A DNA stretch of 48,951 nucleotides from Planctomycetota bacterium (lineage in GTDB: Bacteria; Planctomycetota; UBA1135; UBA2386), in NCBI GenBank assembly GCA_014192625.1, contig BJHM01000029.1, forward strand, positions 1 through 48,951. The letters run 5' to 3'. This document shows positions 28,552 through 37,152 of this stretch, piece by piece. The notes under the pieces were generated by a model. The model saw only the letters and a program-made list of their open reading frames with translations, ran no database searches and was not told where the DNA came from. The position numbers and the translations under genes are program-made. Positions within the stretch are counted from its first letter, which is position 1. Each line of letters opens with the position of its first letter.

Positions 28552-30345
28552 TCATCGCCCAGTCCGGACTGCCGCGGTGGCCTTTTTCAAAAATAGAATC
28601 GCAAAGCAGGTTGCTTCGATACGCAGACTGTCGTCGCTGCGAAATGAGCCATCCGATTCTTGGTGCGCGAGCAATTGCATCGCGCCCTCAAAATACCAGT
28701 CGCGGCCATCGATCTGCGCCACGCCTGCCAGTTCACACACCCGTTCAAGGGAATAAAGCCAGTAGTACCAATGCGACTGCGATCGACCAACAAAACCGGG
28801 ATTGGCGCGGGTGGTAAACTCTTCTGCAATCCAGGCAAACCCTGCTTCGATGGCGGCATCCATGGCGCCGAGATCTGTGGTCTGTGCGTCCATCAACATT
28901 CCGGCCCGCGCCAAGAGCAATCCCGATGTGCCAGCGGCGGTCATCGAACCGTAGGCCGGTTCTGATCCGTCCTGGTAGGAAAAACCCCGTGTCGGACAGC
29001 GGACCTTGCGAGCCACTTTTCCTGCTGCCAAATCTTTATGAGTAGCGAGGACGAGAGCGTGCGACCGGCCATTGCTATCGCCTTGCACATCGAGCAACTG
29101 CTTGGCCGCAGCTTGCCAGGCAAATTTTGGCAACCCGATGTCGCACAACTGCGCGGCATCGAGTCCAAGCAATCCATACTGCTGGACCGAGTTATCAAAC
29201 CTTGAAGCCGCGGTGTAGTTGAAGCGCAGTGTGCGGTCGGGATCGGTGCGTCGGTCGACGTTGTGCAGCAGCTGCGAGAGCCAGCCAGTTGCGATTGTCC
29301 GGTCCGTCGCTGGCACCTGCCTATGGCTGCGCTCTTGCAATGTGCCGTCATGAATCAGCTCTGTTTCACGCGGCGGGGCGTAGCGTGCAGAGAGCGCCAT
29401 GAGCGCAGTCGATATGGCATAGGTATCGAAAAGTTTGCGCCGCATGAGTTCGGCAAATGCCCGTTCTAAAATCGGGTCTGAGGCGGCGACATCTGCGTGA
29501 AACAATGTCTGGCACGCGAGTGCCAGCCGGCCGCTGCCGAAACTGCGTTCTGGCTTCTCTTCCTTGTCTTTCAGATAGCTCGCAGACGCGCCTTCGATCG
29601 CGCGAAGCAGCCAACCGGCAGCGCGCCGCACCGCGACCGATACTTGACTACGAAACCACGCGTCCTGATTTTGGTGCACGGCGGCGATCGTCCAATCTTC
29701 GACGAGGTTGATGCGCCGATGGAGCTTTGGAGCTTCGGCAAAGACCAGGTTGAGTTCGCTCCGGCATGAGTTCACAAGCCCCAACGCGACATCGACGGTT
29801 CGCTGCACTTGCAACGTCCCTGCAACGCTCACGGGACAGAGTGGCAACAGCTTCGTCTTCCGCATTCCAACTTCATCGCCGGGCAAACTATCCGGGCTGC
29901 TCGACGTCACCGTGAAGCTCATTGCCTGCGCGCCATCTGCGTCGACTCGCATACCGCTACTGCTAATTTGTAGGTCGCCAAACGGGACGAGGCGCGCGAA
30001 CTTCAAAACTGAGCGGCCATGCAGGTCGAACGCGACGGCGCGCATGACATCGCGCAAATCGCGTGGCGCATCGGCGATCGCCAGTTGCTCGCGGTCGAGT
30101 TCGCCTTGACATAGCAAGGCGGCAGGCGGCACCTTCGGCAAGTAGCGTTCTGGCACTGCGTTTGTCACTGCCAATGAAAGGGCTTTGGCTGGCGACTCGG
30201 CCACGCAACTGCGCGCCGTTGCCGTTCGCCGATACTCGGCTGCACCACGTATTGGCAATTGCCACTTGGCCTGCTGCTGCTGCTGCGCCAGCAACGAGCC
30301 AAACAGCAAGGTTCCAGTTGCCGCCGCTTGGTGCCACATCTGCAT
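28552..30345 (-). CDS. Secreted alpha-toroid (prenyltransferase/squalene-oxidase repeat-like) protein
   Basis: The protein has about 597 residues. The N-terminus carries a signal-like segment (AAATGTLLFGSLLAQ) followed by a poly-Gln stretch. The second half has repeating alpha-hairpins with RFDNSVQQYGLLGLDAAQL, FSYQDGSEPAYGSMTAAG and QESDGSFRSDDSLRIEATCFA. The D-N-S and D-G-S-F turns resemble QW/prenyltransferase-type alpha/alpha toroids. No DXDD or metal-binding catalytic motif was seen, so a cyclase or transferase activity should not be assumed. It ends 43 nt before the TPP riboswitch, on the same strand. It may be co-transcribed with cvpA upstream (57-nt gap). Confidence 0.6.
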   Translation of the reverse strand: MQMWHQAAATGTLLFGSLLAQQQQQAKWQLPIRGAAEYRRTATARSCVAESPAKALSLAVTNAVPERYLPKVPPAALLCQGELDREQLAIADAPRDLRDVMRAVAFDLHGRSVLKFARLVPFGDLQISSSGMRVDADGAQAMSFTVTSSSPDSLPGDEVGMRKTKLLPLCPVSVAGTLQVQRTVDVALGLVNSCRSELNLVFAEAPKLHRRINLVEDWTIAAVHQNQDAWFRSQVSVAVRRAAGWLLRAIEGASASYLKDKEEKPERSFGSGRLALACQTLFHADVAASDPILERAFAELMRRKLFDTYAISTALMALSARYAPPRETELIHDGTLQERSHRQVPATDRTIATGWLSQLLHNVDRRTDPDRTLRFNYTAASRFDNSVQQYGLLGLDAAQLCDIGLPKFAWQAAAKQLLDVQGDSNGRSHALVLATHKDLAAGKVARKVRCPTRGFSYQDGSEPAYGSMTAAGTSGLLLARAGMLMDAQTTDLGAMDAAIEAGFAWIAEEFTTRANPGFVGRSQSHWYYWLYSLERVCELAGVAQIDGRDWYFEGAMQLLAHQESDGSFRSDDSLRIEATCFAILFLKKATAAVRTGR

Positions 30346-30402
30346 GCCAACTGGATGCGTGCAGGGGGAATTCGACCGCAGAAATCGTGCGCCTTGCGTT
30401 CC

Positions 30403-31053
30403 TCAGTGACCGCCAGGCGGCGGTTGCTCAGATGCCGTTGTCGCTGCTGGATCGGCTGCTGGAGTCGCTGCCGATGGGAACACGCGCGTTAGTTCGGCAG
30501 GGACCAGACCGCCGAGCCGATGCACGGCCCAGCGTGACACCTGAAAGGATTGGGATGACTCCGCCGCATGAGCGATTTTGCTTTCCGGCATGAACATGAA
30601 AACTGCGGTCAAAAAGACCAGCATCAACACGCCACCCGTAGCAACGCCCACAACCCCGCCGCCGAGCCGATCGAAGAACGACATCCCGGACTTGCGCACA
30701 AGGTGCTGCAAAAACATCGAAAGCAAACTGAGCACGATCAGTGTCAGTAGAAAGATCACCACGCAAGCCACGTAGTAAGCGGTCTCGCGGTGGTCTGAGG
30801 AAGGGCCATCCGGTGCATTAATAGTCCAGCGGACAAACAGGTCGCTGAGGCCTTGCGCGAAGTTGCTCGCCAAACCGTAAGCAATGATCAGGATCGCAAT
30901 CCGGCTGACTTGCCATATCAGGCCCTGAAACAGCCCGATCAAGAAAAACGTCGCCATCACGGTGAGTGCCGTGATGTCAATCCAGCCCAGCTCCGAAATT
31001 GCGTGCAGTACGCTGGCAAACCAACTGCTTGCGAGTTCTGAAGAAGCCTGCAT
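30403..31053 (-). CDS. CvpA family inner-membrane protein
   Basis: The protein has four predicted membrane segments (around ALTVMATFFLIGLFQGL, ILIIAYGLA, VACVVIFLLTLIVLSLLS and GVVGVATGGVLMLVFLTAV). The WIDITAL start and FDRLGGGVVG fit the CvpA/colicin V production family. These proteins have unclear roles in envelope homeostasis; the colicin V name is historical. The ATG at 31053 is preferred (216 residues). The frame extends to an ATG at 31110, which would run into the divergent gene's leader. The C-terminal tail is Ala/Pro-rich. Confidence 0.8.
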   Translation of the reverse strand: MQASSELASSWFASVLHAISELGWIDITALTVMATFFLIGLFQGLIWQVSRIAILIIAYGLASNFAQGLSDLFVRWTINAPDGPSSDHRETAYYVACVVIFLLTLIVLSLLSMFLQHLVRKSGMSFFDRLGGGVVGVATGGVLMLVFLTAVFMFMPESKIAHAAESSQSFQVSRWAVHRLGGLVPAELTRVFPSAATPAADPAATTASEQPPPGGH

Positions 31054-31185
31054 GTTCACCAAGTGGATTGTGCCACCATGTGGGGCTGCAGTCGCCACCC
31101 CTAAGTTCATCTTGCGTTGATTGCGGCGTCATTCTCGGTTGCATTCACAACAACTTTTCGTCACCCTTCCCGCCGCATGGGCAGT

Positions 31186-32856
31186 ATGGATCCAAGTAAG
31201 CTGCAAAACGCACTGCAGAAAATTTTTGCCGCAACGGTGCTCGACCCGCAATTAATCGTCGAGCATCAGCGTGCCCGGCTGGAGTTCTTTGGCGCGCGGG
31301 TGTTGGCAGCGGTCACCGAGACGGCCGAACAGCGCTTCCGAGAATGGTTCGTGCTCGAGCGCGAAAGTGAGCGCCTTGGCGTACCACCGGTAGAGGCTTC
31401 GCTGTTGTCGGATGACTCGGCGACAATGCTTGCCGACTCTCTGGTCTCGGTATTCACCGTCACCGAAAGTTTTGGCGACACGGCCGACTTGATCGATCTC
31501 CAGGACGATGAATTCTACGAAGTCAGGGTGCCTGCTGATGCCCTGCAAAAGGGGGACTTGGTGGTGGGGCGCATCCACCCAGACCCAGCCGGTGGCTGGC
31601 AACCATCTGTGGCGCTGGCCGTCTATCGTCCTGGCGCAGTGCTAGCCGCAGCCTTCAAGCGCGATCGAGCAACCAACGACCTCGACCATCAAGATCACAG
31701 GTTATCGCAGATCGAAATCGAACATCTGCTGCTCGCGCGGAAGCCATTTTCAACGCAGATCGCAAAGCAACCGATTGAGCACCTTGAAGCCAAACTTGAA
31801 GGCTTGCTGAAAGGTGTCGATAGCAGTCTTTCGCCAACGGAAATCAGCGCGGCACTCGCCGATGCGATCCGCGCAGGTTCGGTGATAGGTCCACTGCTCG
31901 ATGAGTTTGCCTTTGATACCGACGTCGATCTCGAAAACTTGCGTATTTTGCTGCTGGAACTCTGGAGTGCGCACCACGCAGGCGACCTGATCAGGCCGCC
32001 CGATTCGGCCAATCCAAAACCAACTGCAAAACCACCGGAGGCGACGGCGAAAGATGACATCCGGAAAGACGAATCGCTCGGCGAAAGTCTGGTGCGCGCG
32101 CTCGACCGAGGACTCGCAGAGAAGCGTGATGTCGAAGAACTGTTCGCGCAGATCGAGGCAATGGCTGGGATCGAACCCGAGGTCGAGGATGAGGATGCCG
32201 AAGACGATCCGATCGACGATCTAAAAAAGCGGGCGATGTTGGAAGGCACCGACCGCGGGGACCTGTCGCCGTTCGTTCAGGAGTTCTTGTGGGAGACGGC
32301 GCCGAAGGACCCCGAGGTTACGCGGGTTCTGCAAATTCTGGTGGACCTCCAGCAGAATGCCACCGTGCCGCACATCGATGTTGAGTCGGTGACGAGTCAG
32401 GACCTATTGCGCTTGTTACTGCATTGCTATCTAGCAGCCGAACCAGCCGCACGGGCGGCAACCGTCCGCACGGCGTTTGGCATACTGCGCGAGTTCTATG
32501 CCTGGGTCGAAGTGACGCAAGAGATGTCGCTGCGCTCGGTGCTGCTCGAATGCCAAGGCAGTTTACTCGATCACCTCGATCGGCTTCAGGCCGCAGGGCT
32601 TTCGTTGAGCACTTCGTTGGATGCAATGAGCAGCAAAGGCACGGGGCTGCTGCGTGTTGAGGACGTTGCAGTGAATGGCCTCGGCTTATTAGACGACGAT
32701 GGCGGCAACCATTGGGTCCCGACACCCGCTGCGACTGCGGCATTACTGCGGGAGGGCGACCTGCTGCTCGGCGCGCTTACGACTAGCTCCCGTGGCATCG
32801 CGTTGAGCGGCCTCGTGGTGGCGCTGCCAGCCTTAGCCGAGGCTTTGATCGGCTAA
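31186..32856 (+). CDS. Conserved-looking hypothetical protein, acidic linker
   Basis: The frame is open from 31117; ATGs at 31177 and 31186 give MGSMDPSKLQNALQK or MDPSKLQNALQK, and the later one is chosen. The product is about 556 residues and soluble, with no signal peptide. The N-terminal ~200 residues form a folded domain that includes EFYEVRVPADALQKGDLVVG. The middle (~residues 290-345) is a charged, disordered linker with EPEVEDEDAEDDPIDDL. The C-terminal region is helical and ends in a small beta domain (LREGDLLLGALTTSSRGI). No family was recognised. It is divergent from cvpA and lies 30 bp upstream of the TPR/DUF2325-like gene, with which it is probably co-transcribed. Confidence 0.6.
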   Translation: MDPSKLQNALQKIFAATVLDPQLIVEHQRARLEFFGARVLAAVTETAEQRFREWFVLERESERLGVPPVEASLLSDDSATMLADSLVSVFTVTESFGDTADLIDLQDDEFYEVRVPADALQKGDLVVGRIHPDPAGGWQPSVALAVYRPGAVLAAAFKRDRATNDLDHQDHRLSQIEIEHLLLARKPFSTQIAKQPIEHLEAKLEGLLKGVDSSLSPTEISAALADAIRAGSVIGPLLDEFAFDTDVDLENLRILLLELWSAHHAGDLIRPPDSANPKPTAKPPEATAKDDIRKDESLGESLVRALDRGLAEKRDVEELFAQIEAMAGIEPEVEDEDAEDDPIDDLKKRAMLEGTDRGDLSPFVQEFLWETAPKDPEVTRVLQILVDLQQNATVPHIDVESVTSQDLLRLLLHCYLAAEPAARAATVRTAFGILREFYAWVEVTQEMSLRSVLLECQGSLLDHLDRLQAAGLSLSTSLDAMSSKGTGLLRVEDVAVNGLGLLDDDGGNHWVPTPAATAALLREGDLLLGALTTSSRGIALSGLVVALPALAEALIG

Positions 32857-32886
32857 GTTTGGGGCAGCGACGGAAGCTAGGGCTAG

Positions 32887-35076
32887 ATGAAATGCCATCC
32901 GCCAACCATCGACCAGAACGACAGTTGGCAAGTTGCCGTGAGGCAGATAACGACCAACGCCGATAGCAATGGCGTGGTAGTCATCGCCCGATTTTGTGCG
33001 CTCGAACGGTTGCTAATAAAGCAAGTTCATCTGGCGGCTACCGGTGATCTGCCGATCGCCCAAGCACATGAGCAAGTGCAAGAGTTTGCGCAACTCGCCC
33101 ACGAAAACCAAGGCGCCGCCTACTTGCTCGGCTACGCGTCGGTCCTCCTGCAAGTGACGTTGCCGGAGCCAAGCAATGATGCGCCGCTGCAACGCTGGCA
33201 TTTGTTTGGCCGACTTCGTGCGCAGCATCGCCGCGGCGATCGTGTGGCTCTGAGCAAAGAACTGCAAGCGCCGGAAACCCTTATCGGATTGCTGTCGGAT
33301 CCGGCGCTCGCGATGCAGGCGTTGCCGTTCTTAGTGCCGATCCTGTTCTTTTGTGGTGACCTGCCGCAAGCCGTGCGCGCGATCCAGTTCCTCGCCAGTG
33401 GCCCAGAAACCAAGGAAAACACCTTGGTAGTCGATGCGGCAATCAATGACCTAATCGCACAACTCGCCGTGCGCGAGGACTGCGCGGAGGAAGAGAGCAC
33501 CGCAACGATTCTCACGCAGGTTATGCAGTTGACCGCCTTCGAACGTCAGCCGCATGAGGTTCGATCCCGCTATCACCAAACGCTCGCCGAACGATTGCTC
33601 GTAGCCAGCGAATGGGATGCCGCGGAAGTTCAAGCAGGCTTGGCTATCGGCCTACAGCAACAAAGCTCCCGCCACTCCGCCATTGCCGTGATCCAAGCCA
33701 TGGCAAAGATGCGGGTGCATCGCCTGATTGACCTCGCGCCGCAGCAAAACCGCTCGAACCGCAACGATGTGCAAACCCTGCTGCGCGATAGTGGCAGCGA
33801 AGCACCGGGTGCCGCTGCCAGCGCGCAGTTTGTCTCGGGGCTGCTCGATTACGAAGCTGGTCTTTATGCCTTGGCCGCACAAAGGCTCGAATGCGCAGTG
33901 AGCACAACTAAGGATGCATTGGCTCTGGCACCGGCGTGGCTCGATCGCGCCTGCTTTTTTCTGGCGGCAGCTCTGCTCGCCGAAGGCAAACCCGAAAACA
34001 GCTCCCGTGCCCAGCAGCTGATCAGCAAAGCACTCGACACCGTGCAGCCGGATTTGGAAAGCTTCTACTCAGTGCATGAAGCGTTGAAAAAAGTTGATCG
34101 CAAACTCGCGCTGCGCTTCCTCGATCGAGTTGACACCGGGCGCGGTTCGTCGCCCGACCAGTTGCTATTCGTGGCATTGGAATACCTGTCACTTGGCGAG
34201 GCGCCACCCGCATCAATGGCTGCCCGTCGGGTGCTCGAAGTTGCGGTCGATCTTGATCAACGTCTTGAGGCTTTGCGGGTCGTGTTGACTGCGCACAACA
34301 TGCAAGGCGAATCGGATCAGGCGCGAGCTTGCTACGCCGAAATGCGCGAGTTGCTACTGCACCGCGGGGCATTCGACGCACTCGAACGATTGCTAAAGAC
34401 TGAAACTGCCGTCGGCCAAGCGCTCGACCATGTCGAGATCAAAATGGAGTTGGCAGCGCTCTACGAAGAGATCGAGGGGCATGACTTTGAGCGAGCGCAG
34501 TTGCAGATTTCCATTGCCCGGTCGCTGCGGGCGCGCAAAGAAGTCGAGTCGCTGCGCCAGGCGCACGGTTTGCTGCAAGAGATCTCGATCCAGTTCCCAG
34601 AACTGGTGCAGGAGGATCTGAACGCGCTGGAGAAGGTGCTCGAACTGAACGATGCCACGCCGCCCAGCAGGGACGAAGGTCAACGCGCCACCGCGGAACT
34701 CGAAGCGCAACTCGGTTACCGACCGCGGGTCTTGGTGGTGGGCGGCAATGAACGGCAGCGCAAGCATCATCCGCGCTTGCAAGAACTGGCAAAGGATTGG
34801 GGCTTTGATGCGGACTGGGTGATGACCAACTACACGTCGCCGCAGAAGGTTGTTGCGGTGGCAAGCGACCGGCTGCGCGCTGGCATTGACATATTGTTGC
34901 TGCTGCATTGGAACCGGCATGAGACCACCGAGCCGGTTCTCGAACTGGCTCGAAAACACGGAGTCGCTGGGCGAACGGTGCATTACGCAGGCTTCACAAG
35001 TCTGCAGGTGGCATTGACTGAGTTGCTGGCGAAGATGACGCAGTCGCGCAAAGACAAAACCGCCAGTCGACCTTAG
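32887..35076 (+). CDS. TPR-like protein with C-terminal DUF2325-like domain
   Basis: The protein has 729 residues and no signal peptide. Most of it is Ala/Leu/Gln-rich helical repeat of TPR type (residues ~40-580). The last ~110 residues match the DUF2325 pattern. It starts with RVLVVGGNERQRKHHPRLQE, continues with GIDILLLLHWNRHETTEPVL and GVAGRTVHYAG, and ends with a helix. DUF2325 domains resemble Rossmann-like or receiver folds and have no established activity. The gene sits between the hypothetical gene at 31186 and qhpG, 27 bp before the qhpG ATG. It may therefore share a transcript with qhpG, but a functional link to amine dehydrogenase is only a guess. Confidence 0.65.
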   Translation: MKCHPPTIDQNDSWQVAVRQITTNADSNGVVVIARFCALERLLIKQVHLAATGDLPIAQAHEQVQEFAQLAHENQGAAYLLGYASVLLQVTLPEPSNDAPLQRWHLFGRLRAQHRRGDRVALSKELQAPETLIGLLSDPALAMQALPFLVPILFFCGDLPQAVRAIQFLASGPETKENTLVVDAAINDLIAQLAVREDCAEEESTATILTQVMQLTAFERQPHEVRSRYHQTLAERLLVASEWDAAEVQAGLAIGLQQQSSRHSAIAVIQAMAKMRVHRLIDLAPQQNRSNRNDVQTLLRDSGSEAPGAAASAQFVSGLLDYEAGLYALAAQRLECAVSTTKDALALAPAWLDRACFFLAAALLAEGKPENSSRAQQLISKALDTVQPDLESFYSVHEALKKVDRKLALRFLDRVDTGRGSSPDQLLFVALEYLSLGEAPPASMAARRVLEVAVDLDQRLEALRVVLTAHNMQGESDQARACYAEMRELLLHRGAFDALERLLKTETAVGQALDHVEIKMELAALYEEIEGHDFERAQLQISIARSLRARKEVESLRQAHGLLQEISIQFPELVQEDLNALEKVLELNDATPPSRDEGQRATAELEAQLGYRPRVLVVGGNERQRKHHPRLQELAKDWGFDADWVMTNYTSPQKVVAVASDRLRAGIDILLLLHWNRHETTEPVLELARKHGVAGRTVHYAGFTSLQVALTELLAKMTQSRKDKTASRP

Positions 35077-35103
35077 GTTAGGTTGGCGCGAAACAGCAGC
35101 GCC

Positions 35104-36480
35104 ATGAACTCACTGCCAAAACAAGTGGACTGCCTGATCGTAGGTGGCGGCCCAGCCGGCAGTGCGCTGGCTGGCCTGCTGGCGCTGCGTGGGCACCTTG
35201 TGATGTTGGTGCACGATGGTCGCAATCGCCACGCGGTCCCATTGGAGACGATCTTGCCAGCGGCGCTGCCAGCGCTTTTTCGATGTGGCCTTCAGTCGAT
35301 TGTGCGCGCTGCAACGGAAGTGGACCAACGCCGGCATGGTGCTCGTTGGAGTAGTGCAGAGTGGGTGTGGCAAGCGATTGAGCGCCCGGGTTTATGCCTT
35401 TGGCGCAACACGTTTGATGCGGCCATGCGCGACTGGGCTTTACGGCAAGGCGCCCTCTTTGTGATGGCTACCGTACAAGACTTGTTGCCGACAGACCCAT
35501 CGGCACCGATCTTTTTGCAAAACAGCACCAGCGTGATGCCCGTGTGTGCGCGCATGGTGGCGTTGGCGACAGGCCGCCGTGGTGCAGGCCGTCTGGTGCC
35601 CATTCAAACTCTTGCGCAAGGCGTGGACACGGCGACTTTTGCACTGCGTTTTGAAGCGCCGGAATCGGCCCAAAAACTAGCCGTGGTGGAGGCTGCTGCA
35701 AGTGGTTGGAGCTGGTGGATTGGTCATGACAATGGCGGCAGCGCGGTGGTCACCGTGGATGTGAATGACCTGCATCGCCGAGGCCGCGCCGTCTTGCTGC
35801 GCGAAGTGCTCGACGCGGCTTCTGGGCCGATTGCAGAAGCTCGCAATGTGCGGCTGATCGGTGCCGTTCGTGCCACTGCCCGTGTGCAGACGACCACTGC
35901 TAAGGTGCTGCTCCTAGGCGATGCGGCTGCGACTCTCGATCCGTTGGCGAGTCAGGGTACCGAGAAGGCGCTGGTGTCGGCGGAGGCAGCAGCTTGCGCC
36001 ATCGATTTTGCCTTGCGAACGCCAGCACTAAAGAGCCAGGCCCTTGCTCATCATGCGCAATGGGAGCATGACCTTTGGCAGGCGCACGCGCGTTCGACGG
36101 TTGAGTTTCATGCGCGCGTGTTGCGATTTGCCGATGAGCCGTTTTGGGCAATGCGCCGAACAGCCGCTGAGCCCGAAAGGGCAGGACCATTGCCGGCACG
36201 ACTGGTACGCGCTCCCGAACTCATCCACACCACGGCGTTGCGCCGGGTCGTAGATCAACTAATCCCCGAACCCGCAGTGTGCTTGCCCGCCAGTGCGCCG
36301 CTTCACCGACTTGGGCGAGTTGCGATTGCACCGATCCTAGCCGCCTTCGCAGCGCCTTCTGATGTGACCACTGCGATCGCGCTCGCAGGTAAGGACCCTG
36401 CACTGTTCATCTGCGGCAGCGCTGCGGTCCGCATGGCGGTGCATGAATTGTGGCAGCGTGGATTCTTGCGCGCACCGTGA
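35104..36480 (+). CDS. qhpG: Flavin-dependent monooxygenase for CTQ formation (QhpG-like)
   Basis: The product is about 458 residues. The N-terminal FAD-binding motif is VDCLIVGGGPAGSALAGLLAL, and the second FAD motif is LLLGDAAATLDPLASQGTEKAL, as in PHBH/halogenase-type monooxygenases. In characterised QHNDH systems QhpG hydroxylates the QhpC tryptophan that becomes CTQ. The assignment rests mainly on context: it converges, with a 17-bp gap, on a complete qhpADCBE array. The ATG at 35104 places the GGGPAG motif at the usual distance from the N-terminus; an upstream TTG at 35083 is less likely. LodB-type or other geranylgeranyl-reductase-like flavoproteins have the same fold. Confidence 0.8.
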   Translation: MNSLPKQVDCLIVGGGPAGSALAGLLALRGHLVMLVHDGRNRHAVPLETILPAALPALFRCGLQSIVRAATEVDQRRHGARWSSAEWVWQAIERPGLCLWRNTFDAAMRDWALRQGALFVMATVQDLLPTDPSAPIFLQNSTSVMPVCARMVALATGRRGAGRLVPIQTLAQGVDTATFALRFEAPESAQKLAVVEAAASGWSWWIGHDNGGSAVVTVDVNDLHRRGRAVLLREVLDAASGPIAEARNVRLIGAVRATARVQTTTAKVLLLGDAAATLDPLASQGTEKALVSAEAAACAIDFALRTPALKSQALAHHAQWEHDLWQAHARSTVEFHARVLRFADEPFWAMRRTAAEPERAGPLPARLVRAPELIHTTALRRVVDQLIPEPAVCLPASAPLHRLGRVAIAPILAAFAAPSDVTTAIALAGKDPALFICGSAAVRMAVHELWQRGFLRAP

Positions 36481-36497
36481 GCCAGGCAACGGCGAAG

Positions 36498-37148
36498 CTA
36501 ATCCGCAGGGGAACTGGTGAGAAACAATGCGGCCAGCTTGCCCGTGACATTCGCCACCGCGAGGCTGTCGCCAAAGACCCTCTGCGGCGGCAAGCCGGGG
36601 ATGCCGAGCGGCGGGTTGGGATTGGCAAACCAATAGCTGCGCGTGCCAACCTGCTGCTTTACCGGGCTGTCGCGCGGCACGTTGCCATCGGCCACGACTC
36701 CGTCAACAGAGCTAAGCGAGCCAGGCAGGCAGGACATGCCATTGGACGTAGCCGGTGCCAGCAAGCGTGCGCCGGTAGCAAGCAATTCGGCGACTGCTTG
36801 GGTGATCCGTTGCTTTTCCGCAATCGCCGTTAGACCAAGACTCGCATTGACGAAGTGCGCCCCGCTGGCAGCGGCATATTGCAGCGCCGCAATCAGCTGT
36901 CGAACCGAGCAAGTGGCCGTGTCGGCAAACACCCGCACCAAAACTAGCTCGGCGGTGGGGCAATGCGACAACACCGTCGCTGCCACCGCCGTGCCATGCC
37001 CGATGGCATCACGGCACAGTGGCTCCTCATGCACACCGCCGTCCTCAGCCACGCGGACAGCGACCTGCACCTTGCCCCGCCCGCGGATCCCTGGGTGACC
37101 AAGGTCCACCCCGCTGTCGAGCAGCGCGATGCGCACTGCACGCGCCAT
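36498..37148 (-). CDS. qhpE: Subtilisin-like QhpC leader protease (QhpE)
   Basis: The protein has 216 residues, a compact subtilase without signal peptide or prodomain. The catalytic triad is D11 in IALLDSGVD, H51 in GHGTAVAATVL and S195 in VFGDSLAVANVTG. The usual GTSMA around Ser is GDSLA here. N136 in APATSNG is the likely oxyanion-hole residue. In Paracoccus, QhpE removes the leader of the cross-linked gamma subunit in the cytoplasm before export, which fits the missing signal peptide here. It starts 4 nt after the qhpB stop, and its SD is inside the qhpB end. Confidence 0.88.
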   Translation of the reverse strand: MARAVRIALLDSGVDLGHPGIRGRGKVQVAVRVAEDGGVHEEPLCRDAIGHGTAVAATVLSHCPTAELVLVRVFADTATCSVRQLIAALQYAAASGAHFVNASLGLTAIAEKQRITQAVAELLATGARLLAPATSNGMSCLPGSLSSVDGVVADGNVPRDSPVKQQVGTRSYWFANPNPPLGIPGLPPQRVFGDSLAVANVTGKLAALFLTSSPAD

Positions 37149-37152
37149 AAGA

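Noticed and set aside
30403-31053. Colicin V or bacteriocin production locus
   Set aside because: CvpA-family proteins are general membrane proteins; no bacteriocin, immunity or export genes accompany this one.
35104-36480. LodB/GoxB-type flavoprotein of the LodA-like CTQ oxidase system
   Set aside because: No LodA-like oxidase gene is nearby, whereas a full qhpADCBE set converges on it, so QhpG is the better reading.
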